From an uncultured Gemella sp. (GTDB lineage: Bacteria; Bacillota; Bacilli; Staphylococcales; Gemellaceae), in contig CAKMQO010000250.1 of NCBI GenBank assembly GCA_927911695.1, positions 1-14,745 on the forward strand: DNA of 14,745 nt, in the 5' to 3' direction. Positions 9,429-14,745 of this stretch are shown here, piece by piece (the first letter of the stretch is position 1; the number at the start of each line of letters is the position of its first letter). The notes under the pieces are model-generated. The model did no database searches, was not told the origin of the DNA, and saw nothing but the letters and a program-made list of their open reading frames with translations. Both the position numbers and the translations under genes were made by a program.

Positions 9429-9716
9429 ATGAGAAAATATGAAGTAATGTTTGCTGTTCAACCACGTATCGAAGAAGAAGCTAAAAAAGCTGTGGTTGAT
9501 AGATTCGTAAATATTCTTTCAGAAGGTGCAGAAGCAGTAGAAGTTAAAGATTTAGGTAAAAAACGCCTAGCTTATGAAATCGAAGACTTCAGTGATGCTT
9601 ACTACTATGTAGTAGAATTAACTTCAGTAACAGATGCGTCTACAAAAGAATTCGATCGTTTAGCAAAAATTAGCGATGACATCATCCGTCACATGGTAGT
9701 AAGATTAGAAAAATAA
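9429..9716 (+). CDS. rpsF: 30S ribosomal protein S6
   Basis: Small-subunit protein that pairs with S18 on the central domain of 16S rRNA. At 95 residues it has the usual length, beginning [12 protein letters not shown] and containing the conserved [11 protein letters not shown] strand and the YYYVVEL core strand; it ends HMVVRLEK. The start has a strong AAAGGAGG site (9413-9420). It is the first gene of the standard rpsF-ssb-rpsR operon, with ssb following after 13 bp, and is probably controlled through the structured leader upstream. Confidence 0.97.
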   Translation: MRKYEVMFAVQPRIEEEAKKAVVDRFVNILSEGAEAVEVKDLGKKRLAYEIEDFSDAYYYVVELTSVTDASTKEFDRLAKISDDIIRHMVVRLEK

Positions 9717-9729
9717 GGGGTGAAATACT

Positions 9730-10302
9730 ATGGTAAATCGTGTAGTATTAGTAGGTAGATTAACTAAAGATCCAGAATTGAGATATTCTAGTTCGAATAT
9801 TCCAATGCTTTATTTCTCAGTAGCTGTAAACAGAACATTCACTGACCAAAATGGTCAAAGACAAGCAGATTTTATTAACTGTGTAGCTTTTAGAAAGCAA
9901 GCAGAAAATATGGCACGTTTCTTAGGACGTGGAAGTCTGGTTTCTGTTGAAGGTAGAATACAGACTAGAAATTATCCAGGTAAAGATGGAAACACAGTTT
10001 ATGTTACTGAAGTAGTAGCAGAGAGTGTTCAATTCCTTGAATCTAAAAATAGCTCACATAGTAGACAAAATAATGGTTTTGACTCAATGAGTTTTAATCA
10101 ACCTCAATCACAACCAGCGTATAATAACAATAATCAAAATTATTATAACAACAATACTAATCAAAACTTTGGACAAGCTAATTCAGCTATGCAAGATTTT
10201 ATTAATGACAGTTCATCATTCTCTGATTTTGGGGAAAACTTCCCAAGTAATCTAGATGATGACTTCATGCAGGATGTAGTAAATCCGTTTAAAGAAGACT
10301 AA
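9730..10302 (+). CDS. ssb: Single-stranded DNA-binding protein
   Basis: Binds and protects ssDNA in replication, repair and recombination and recruits partner enzymes. Residues 1-105 form the OB fold ([19 protein letters not shown], then [21 protein letters not shown] and [12 protein letters not shown]). A Q/N-rich linker covers about 113-155, including the [16 protein letters not shown] run, followed by an acidic tail. The canonical C-terminal DDD-[LI]-PF tip is not at the end: the protein closes with [15 protein letters not shown], placing PF three residues inside. Length (190) is normal for a firmicute SSB. The spacing of 13 bp from rpsF and 23 bp to rpsR, and the operon order, are standard. 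Confidence 0.95.
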   Translation: MVNRVVLVGRLTKDPELRYSSSNIPMLYFSVAVNRTFTDQNGQRQADFINCVAFRKQAENMARFLGRGSLVSVEGRIQTRNYPGKDGNTVYVTEVVAESVQFLESKNSSHSRQNNGFDSMSFNQPQSQPAYNNNNQNYYNNNTNQNFGQANSAMQDFINDSSSFSDFGENFPSNLDDDFMQDVVNPFKED

Positions 10303-10325
10303 AATTACATAGGAGGACATGCACA

Positions 10326-10574
10326 ATGGCAGTAACTAACAATCGTCGTAACAACATGCGTCGTCGTAAAAAAGTATGTTATTTCACTAAAAATAACGTA
10401 GAATTTATCGACTACAAAGATGTAGAATTACTTAAAAAATTCATTTCTGAACGTGGAAAAATCTTACCACGTCGTGTAACAGGTACTTCAGCTAAGTACC
10501 AAAGAATGTTAACTACAGCAATTAAAAGAGCTAGACACATGGCACTTTTACCATACGTAGTAGACGAAAAATAA
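10326..10574 (+). CDS. rpsR: 30S ribosomal protein S18
   Basis: Small basic partner of S6 on the 30S platform. The 82-residue protein has the conserved [42 protein letters not shown] and [11 protein letters not shown] segments. An AGGAGG site lies at 10312-10317. It is the last gene of the operon, followed within 12 bases by an intrinsic terminator. Confidence 0.97.
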   Translation: MAVTNNRRNNMRRRKKVCYFTKNNVEFIDYKDVELLKKFISERGKILPRRVTGTSAKYQRMLTTAIKRARHMALLPYVVDEK

Positions 10575-10585
10575 GAATAAAATTG

Positions 10586-10616
10586 AAAAAGATGAGCTTA
10601 GGCTTGTCTTTTTTTT
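10586..10616 (+). terminator. Terminator of the rpsF operon
   Basis: A 12-bp stem with two G-T wobbles (10586-10597 with 10602-10613), a TTAG loop and a run of eight T (10609-10616) form a compact intrinsic terminator. Confidence 0.85.
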
Positions 10617-10631
10617 GTGCTTTGATATAAT
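10604..10631 (+). promoter_or_regulatory. Promoter of the HD-domain gene, overlapping the rpsR terminator
   Basis: TATAAT (10626-10631) with TG extension (TGATATAAT) and TTGTCT (10604-10609) at 16-bp spacing. The -35 box lies inside the terminator's 3' arm. Confidence 0.6.
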
Positions 10632-10679
10632 AAGAGAGAAATATAGTAAAAATTATCGGTTATGATAGGGGGAATAGGG

Positions 10680-11897
10680 ATGGAATTAAAAAGATTAGAC
10701 GAAACTAAAGTGCTAAAAGATCCGGTACATAGTTATATTCATATTCATTATGAAGTGATTTGGAATTGTCTTGATAGTAAGGAGTTTCAAAGGTTACGTC
10801 GTATAAGACAATTAGGGGGAGATTTTCAAGTATATCCAACAGCGGAACATTCTAGGTTTTCTCATTCGTTAGGTGTTTATGAGATTGTTAGGAGAATGGT
10901 TACAGAGGTTAAGTCGCTTTGCGTTGAATTATCTGAATATGACAAAGTTTGCGTGATGCTTGCGGGACTTCTGCACGATGTAGGGCATGGTCCGTTTTCG
11001 CATGCATTTGAGCATATTACTAATCATAGTCACGAAGAATATACAGCAAAAATAATATTAGGTAATACAGAACTTAATACTATTTTAAGAGCTGTTTCAG
11101 AAAAGTTGCCACAAGATATAGTCTCTATTATTCAACATACTCATGAAAATGATATACTTAATCAGATTGTGTCAGGTCAACTAGATGCTGATAGAATGGA
11201 TTATTTATTACGTGATTCTTATTTTACAGCCACTAGTTACGGACAGTTTGATCTTGAAAGAATATTACGTACAATGCGCGTAAGAAAAACAAATGAAGGT
11301 AGGAAGGTAATTGTAGTTAAATATACTGGTATTCACAGTGTAGAAGACTATATTATGGCAAGATACCAAATGTACTGGCAAGTTTATTATCATCCTGTAG
11401 CTAGAAGTTATGAGGCGGTATTCATTCAACTATTTAATAGATTGAAGGATATTTTTAAATGTGATAAAGACTATTTTGAAGATATGAAGGTGTTGATTCC
11501 ATTCTTAGAGAAATCTGAAGTTAGTGTAGATGAATATTTTAAACTGGATGAAAATTCACTATTATATTGTTGCGCTCTTATTCAAGATAAAGAAGATAAA
11601 ATTGCTGCTGATTTAGCAAAAAGATTACAAAACAGAATATTATTTGAGTATGTAGATTATAATGAAGAGAATTTAGCTCAGATAAAAAATATGCTTAAGG
11701 AAAATAGTTTAGATGAGCGTTATTATTTAAGAATTGAGAATATAGAAGCGAGTGTTTATAGTCCATATAAAGGAAGAAAGATATTAATTGAAAAATTAAA
11801 TGGTGATATAGTGGCCCTAGAAAAAGCTAGTACTATAGTAGAATCTATAACTAAAGGGCAGACTAAGAAAGAGGGGACTATATTTTTCCCGAAATAA
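10680..11897 (+). CDS. HD-domain phosphohydrolase, YwfO-like dNTPase
   Basis: Metal-dependent HD-superfamily phosphohydrolase; relatives such as B. subtilis YwfO and an E. faecalis homologue are described as dNTP triphosphohydrolases, so control of dNTP pools is the likely job. The conserved opening KDPVHSYIHIHYEVIW, FQRLRRIRQLG and EHSRFSHSLGVYEIVRR are seen, with metal ligands H62, H99-D100 (GLLHDVGHGPFSHAFE) and a downstream Asp in QLDADRMDYLLRDS. I chose ATG 10680 (405 residues) because GGGGG at 10668-10672 sits at proper spacing before it; an in-frame ATG at 10662 has no such site. It has its own promoter and stands alone. Nucleotide specificity cannot be read from the sequence. Confidence 0.88.
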   Translation: MELKRLDETKVLKDPVHSYIHIHYEVIWNCLDSKEFQRLRRIRQLGGDFQVYPTAEHSRFSHSLGVYEIVRRMVTEVKSLCVELSEYDKVCVMLAGLLHDVGHGPFSHAFEHITNHSHEEYTAKIILGNTELNTILRAVSEKLPQDIVSIIQHTHENDILNQIVSGQLDADRMDYLLRDSYFTATSYGQFDLERILRTMRVRKTNEGRKVIVVKYTGIHSVEDYIMARYQMYWQVYYHPVARSYEAVFIQLFNRLKDIFKCDKDYFEDMKVLIPFLEKSEVSVDEYFKLDENSLLYCCALIQDKEDKIAADLAKRLQNRILFEYVDYNEENLAQIKNMLKENSLDERYYLRIENIEASVYSPYKGRKILIEKLNGDIVALEKASTIVESITKGQTKKEGTIFFPK

Positions 11898-11921
11898 CAT
11901 AAAGATCAAGGTAATTGGTAT

Positions 11922-11978
11922 GGGAGTGACTCAAAAAATCGTGATTTCAGAGAAATCGAGTTTTTTAGAGTCACCCCC
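11922..11978. terminator. Long hairpin after the HD-domain gene
   Basis: GGGAGTGACTC (11922-11932) pairs with GAGTCACCCCC (11968-11978) with one mismatch. The stem continues with AAAAAA (11933-11938) against TTTTTT (11961-11966) and is capped by GATTTC-AGA-GAAATC (11943-11957). The extended stem can stop transcription from either side and starts 25 bases after the HD gene stop. Confidence 0.5.
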
Positions 11979-12043
11979 GCACAGTTTATTAGACATCTAA
12001 AAAGCTTTTATAAAGCGAATTTAGATGTCAATAAACCACTGCG
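11978..12043. repeat. Second long hairpin (cruciform-like)
   Basis: CGCA (11978-11981) pairs with TGCG (12040-12043), TTTATT (11985-11990) with AATAAA (12030-12035), GACATCTAAA (11992-12001) with TTTAGATGTC (12020-12029), capped by GCTTT-TAT-AAAGC (12004-12016). The result is an almost continuous stem over 66 bases. Confidence 0.6.
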
Positions 12044-12184
12044 TCTATGAGTTCTCATATACACTTTGTTAAAATTTAGGACTTTTGGGTCAGCCCCCTG
12101 ATTTTTAAATTTTAGATATTTATAAATTACTCTTGTATACTTCTCTTTTAAATTATCAGAAAATAAAAAGATTTTAATTCACTA

Positions 12185-12213
12185 TTGATTTTAATTTTCT
12201 GAAATGATATAAT
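12185..12213 (+). promoter_or_regulatory. Promoter of the gldA-like gene
   Basis: TTGATT (12185-12190), 17-bp spacer, TATAAT (12208-12213) with a TG extension. It is identical in both boxes and spacing to the rpsF operon promoter. The leader is about 45 bases with GGAGAG before the start. Confidence 0.75.
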
Positions 12214-12236
12214 TTTATTTAAACAATAAAATTATA
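12208..12236. promoter_or_regulatory. Operator-like inverted repeat over the gldA start of transcription
   Basis: TATAATTTTATT (12208-12219) and AATAAAATTATA (12225-12236) are perfect 12-bp inverted arms around TAAAC. The left arm begins with the -10 hexamer itself and the repeat covers the expected transcription start, the position where a dimeric repressor would block initiation. The regulator is unknown. Confidence 0.5.
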
Positions 12237-12263
12237 AATTTAACAACAAAGGAGAGATGTAAA

Positions 12264-13338
12264 ATGTTTGAATTAGCAAATGTAGCAAGACCAGGGGTAA
12301 GTGAATATATTTCAGGAAGTGGGGCATTGTCTGCGCTTGATAATAGATTAGAAGGGTTTAAAACTCCTTTGATTGTTACTGGAGAAAAATCTTACGCGGC
12401 GTTACGAAGTTTTATAAAGGTAATAGAGAATTTAGAGTAGCTAAATATGATGGTTCGGCATCTTTTGAGGATATGCAACGTATTGCTGATGAATATGGAG
12501 AAGGTGTTGATGTTGTCCTTGGAGTGGGTGGTGGACGTGTTATCGATACTGCTAAAGGAGTAGCGCAAAACTTAAATGTTGAGTATATGACAGTGCCAAC
12601 TGTAATCGCAACTTGTGCACCATATGCGCCAGTAGCAGCAGTTTATCACCCAGATCACACATTTAGAGAGGTTGCATATTTTAAACGTACAGCTTATGCT
12701 TGTGTCGCAGACTTAGACTTATTATTAGAATCACCAAAAGAATACTTCGTAGCGGGAATCGGAGATACTTTAGCTAAATGGTATGAAGCAGTAGTATTAG
12801 TAGAGAGAAATAACAAGTTTAATGATCCTTTGTAAGAATGGGATTAGAAGCTGCTAAAATCACTCGTGATGTTCTTTTACGCGATGCTAATGGAGCGTTA
12901 GAAGCTATGGAAAAAGGTGAAGTAACTGAAAGCTTTAAAAATGCTGTAGATACAGTATTTGCTATCTCAGGATGTGTTGGATGTTTCGGTGTTCACTATG
13001 GACGTATGGCAGGAGCTCATGCTGTACACAATGGTATGAGTTTAGTTAAAGAAACACATTCTGTATTACACGGAACAAAAGTATCTTATGGTATCTTGGT
13101 TCAATTACTTGCTGAAGGTAAGAGAGAAGAAGTTGAGAAACTTGTTCCATTCTATAAAGCTAATGACTTAGCCTACAACTTAGCTTGTGTTAATGTAACA
13201 GAAGATGTAGAAGAAAAAATGCAAAAAATTGCTGAATTTGCAGCTAGTGAAAAAGAAACATTTAAACTTGCAGTTGATGTTTGTACTCCGGAAGTTGTGG
13301 TGGCTGCGATGAAAGAGTTAGAAGAATTAACAAAATAA
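12264..13338 (+). pseudogene. gldA: Glycerol dehydrogenase-like iron/zinc alcohol dehydrogenase, two frameshifts
   Basis: Cytosolic NAD-dependent polyol/alcohol dehydrogenase of the GldA branch, likely interconverting glycerol and dihydroxyacetone or a similar substrate. Motifs are VVLGVGGGRVIDTAKGVA for NAD binding, VPTVIATCAPYAP, and metal ligands Asp in GIGDTLAKWYEA, His in GAHAVHNGMS and His in SVLHGTKVSYG. Three frames are needed. Loss of one T at 12410-12413 breaks RSFYKGNREFRVAKYDG, and loss of one T at 12829-12831 breaks NDPFVRMGLEAAK. Restoring both gives 358 residues, the usual size. Start ATG 12264 has an AAAGGAGAG site. The dehydrogenase family is clear; the exact substrate is less certain. 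If the indels are real, the gene is dead. Confidence 0.85.
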
Positions 13339-13349
13339 ATAAATGATAA

Positions 13350-13386
13350 AAGACCTCGGATGTTTTAATCTGAGGTCTTAATTTTT
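13350..13386 (+). terminator. Terminator between gldA and the DJ-1 gene
   Basis: AAGACCTCGGAT (13350-13361) pairs with ATCTGAGGTCTT (13368-13379), 12 bp with one wobble and a six-base loop, followed by a TTTTT run (13382-13386). The arrangement serves gldA and, with the upstream A-rich bases, possibly the convergent DJ-1 gene. Confidence 0.85.
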
Positions 13387-13391
13387 ACGTT

Positions 13392-13967
13392 TTATAAGTT
13401 GTTTTTTAGTACTGGAACTAGCATACCATCGCTAATGTTTTGTGCAGTATCATCTTGAAGTAGGTAATTAACGATTTCGTAACCGAATAGAATAGCTACG
13501 GCTGGTCCCTGTGCAGTAATTACATTTTTATCCACTATTACTGCTTTTTCGTTATTGTATGTTTTGCAGTTTATTTCTTTATCGAATCCTGGATAAGAAG
13601 TTGCTTCTTTATCTTCAAGGATGCCTGCTTTACTTAGTACGATAGGTGCGGCACAGATAGCTGCAACAAGTTTTCCAGCTTTATACATTTCTTGATAAAA
13701 TTTAATTATTTTCTCATTAACACGAAGTAGTGTACTTCCAGGCATTCCACCTGGGATTACTATTGCATCATAATCAAGAATATTGTCGATATCATCAATT
13801 TTTTTATCTACTATTATTTTTACGTTATGTGAGCTAGTTATATAATCTTCGTTGTTTGCAGAGATTAGATCAACGTGAATATTAGCACGACGAAGTATAT
13901 CTAGCGGTGCAATTAACTCTAACTCTTCACTTCCATTTTCAACGAATAAAGCAACTTTTTTAGTCAT
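13392..13967 (-). CDS. DJ-1/PfpI family protein
   Basis: Member of the DJ-1/ThiJ/PfpI class I glutamine-amidotransferase-like fold, whose bacterial members are linked to oxidative or glyoxal stress. The 191-residue protein has the early acidic residue of the active site (NGSEELE, E14/E15), a VIPGGMPGS loop and the nucleophile elbow AAICAAP with Cys105, then GILEDKEATSYPGF and VITAQGPA. This layout matches the YajL/DJ-1 branch in length. The start at 13967 is supported by GGAGGA on the minus strand. It converges on gldA and lies downstream of hpf, separated from it by a terminator. Whether it is a deglycase, chaperone or peptidase cannot be decided from sequence. Confidence 0.9.
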   Translation of the reverse strand: MTKKVALFVENGSEELELIAPLDILRRANIHVDLISANNEDYITSSHNVKIIVDKKIDDIDNILDYDAIVIPGGMPGSTLLRVNEKIIKFYQEMYKAGKLVAAICAAPIVLSKAGILEDKEATSYPGFDKEINCKTYNNEKAVIVDKNVITAQGPAVAILFGYEIVNYLLQDDTAQNISDGMLVPVLKNNL

Positions 13968-14041
13968 AAAAAATCCTCCGAATGTTTTGTATAATGTGTA
14001 TAGAATAAAATATTTCTCTTTAATTTAATTTTATTGTATTT

Positions 14042-14079
14042 GCAAAGAAAAATCAACCACCTACGGAAGATGGTTGATT
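14042..14079 (-). terminator. Terminator of hpf
   Basis: On the minus strand a 12-bp stem with one wobble (14079-14068 with 14062-14051) and a five-base loop runs into TTTTTCTTT. It ends hpf transcription before the DJ-1 gene. Confidence 0.8.
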
Positions 14080-14100
14080 GTGTTTAAACTCAATAATTAA

Positions 14101-14646
14101 TTATTTAGAAATTTCTAATACTCCGTATCCAGTGTCACGGCGTTTATATACTACAGAAATTTCATTTGTAGTGTTATCTAAGAATGCGAAGAAATCATGC
14201 CCTAGAAGTTCCATTTGGAATACAGCTTCTTCTCTTGTCATTGCTTCAACTTTAAGTTGTTTAACTTTACCAAGATCTAAAGTAGCTTCTTCAGCTTCTT
14301 CTAACTCGTTAGTAAGAATATTCTCTTCAGCAAATCCTTTTTCACGACCTTTTCTATTGATTTTAGTTTTGTATTTTCTCATTTGACGTTCAAGTTTGTC
14401 AACAACTAAATCAACAGCAGCGTATAAATCTTCGTTAGTTTCTTCAGCTCGAAGTGTAACGCCTCTAAGAGGTACAGTGATTTCGATTTTTTTCTTATTA
14501 TTTTTGTATACTTTAGCATTAGCATAAACGTTTGCTTCTAAACTGTCAGCAAAGTATTTTTCTAATTTAGAAACTTTATTTTCAACATACTCTCTAATAG
14601 CTTGAGTAATTTCTAAATTTTCTCCTCGTACTTGATATCTTAACAT
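14101..14646 (-). CDS. hpf: Long-form ribosome hibernation promoting factor
   Basis: Binds the 30S decoding region and joins 70S ribosomes into inactive 100S dimers in stationary phase or stress. The 181-residue length is that of the long form used by Gram-positives. Residues 1-100 form the S30AE domain (MLRYQVRGENLEITQAIREYVENKVSKLEKYF, then a basic helix LERQMRKYKTKINRKG). A charged acidic linker spans about 103-127, and the C-terminal dimerisation domain covers 127-181 (VKQLKVEAMTREEAVFQMELLGHDFFAFLDN, ending VVYKRRDTGYGVLEISK). Start ATG 14646-14644 is preceded by AAAGGAGTG. The gene is monocistronic, with its own promoter, a structured leader and a terminator. Confidence 0.95.
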   Translation of the reverse strand: MLRYQVRGENLEITQAIREYVENKVSKLEKYFADSLEANVYANAKVYKNNKKKIEITVPLRGVTLRAEETNEDLYAAVDLVVDKLERQMRKYKTKINRKGREKGFAEENILTNELEEAEEATLDLGKVKQLKVEAMTREEAVFQMELLGHDFFAFLDNTTNEISVVYKRRDTGYGVLEISK

Positions 14647-14662
14647 TTTAAAGCACTCCTTT

Positions 14663-14709
14663 CTATAAATAGCTGAGCTACTTTATAGGGGTTCCCCCTC
14701 TTTTTATAG
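14663..14709 (-). promoter_or_regulatory. Structured leader of hpf
   Basis: CTATAAA and TTTATAG (14709-14703 and 14669-14663) can close a junction holding two further hairpins: AGGGG-GAA-CCCCT (14699-14687) and TAGC-TCA-GCTA (14680-14670). The structure ends just before the ribosome binding site, so it could control access of ribosomes. It matches no riboswitch class that I recognise. Confidence 0.4.
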
Positions 14710-14713
14710 TTTT

Positions 14714-14742
14714 ATTATACCACTTTTTGATAACGTTAGCAA
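14714..14742 (-). promoter_or_regulatory. Promoter of hpf
   Basis: On the minus strand TTGCTA (14742-14737) and TATAAT (14719-14714) are separated by 17 bp, a good vegetative promoter with no obvious stress-sigma signature. Confidence 0.7.
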
Positions 14743-14745
14743 CAC

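Larger units (their letters stand above)
11921..12098. repeat. Candidate miniature repeat element with imperfect terminal inverted repeats
   Basis: The ends GGGAGTGACTCAAAA (11922-11936) and the complement of 12083-12097 (GGGGCTGACCCAAAA) match at 12 of 15 positions in inverted orientation. Between them lie two large hairpins (11922-11978 and 11978-12043) and no coding frame. The size (about 180 bp), terminal repeats and internal palindromes resemble a MITE or small dispersed intergenic repeat. No target duplication was identified, and copy number cannot be judged from one window. Confidence 0.45.

Noticed and set aside
10662..10679. Earlier start of the HD gene at ATG 10662
   Set aside because: No ribosome binding site precedes it, whereas GGGGG sits correctly before ATG 10680, and family similarity begins after the second Met.
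14078..14386. Plus-strand open frame antisense to hpf
   Set aside because: It overlaps the hpf terminator and coding region and has no start signal.

Overview
The window is AT-rich DNA from a low-GC Gram-positive bacterium (Bacillota). Strong AGGAGG-type ribosome binding sites, A/T-ending codons, long-form HPF, the rpsF-ssb-rpsR operon, a YwfO-like HD protein and a fused AdhE all fit. The overall look suggests Gemella or a close relative, but that genus is an inference from gene content. No rRNA, tRNA, CRISPR array or prophage was seen.

Layout. 1-585 (-): decayed ISL3-type transposase running off the left edge, with a GC-rich hairpin behind it (664-700). 846-4482 (+): folP followed closely by a PLD-nuclease/DEAH-helicase/DUF3427 gene, ending in a terminator. 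4682-5918 (+): MFS efflux-type transporter. 6019-8663 (-): adhE, converging on the transporter, with a hairpin terminator between them. 8664-9428: a gene-poor AT-rich spacer holding divergent promoters. 9429-10574 (+): the rpsF-ssb-rpsR operon. 10680-11897 (+): HD-domain dNTPase-like protein. 11898-12263: a spacer packed with inverted repeats (a possible miniature repeat element) plus the gldA promoter. 12264-13338 (+): gldA-like dehydrogenase. 13392-13967 (-): DJ-1/PfpI protein. 14101-14646 (-): hpf, with its promoter at the right edge.

How the genes work together. Most are core housekeeping genes: folate synthesis (folP), fermentative NADH reoxidation (adhE, gldA), ribosome assembly plus ssDNA binding (rpsF-ssb-rpsR), nucleotide pool control (HD protein) and ribosome hibernation (hpf). 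The accessory part is the left third: IS remnant, helicase and transporter.

The most striking global feature is breakage. The helicase, transporter, adhE (twice) and gldA (twice) each carry single-base frameshifts. All six can be explained by gain or loss of one A/T in a short homopolymer, and correcting them restores full-length proteins of about 937, 411, 880 and 358 residues. This looks more like sequencing or assembly error than six real mutations, although real decay cannot be excluded from the sequence alone. No clearly new system was found. The best leads are the 11921-12098 repeat element, the structured rpsF and hpf leaders, the folP substrate-loop change, the unusual SSB tail and the folP-linked helicase.
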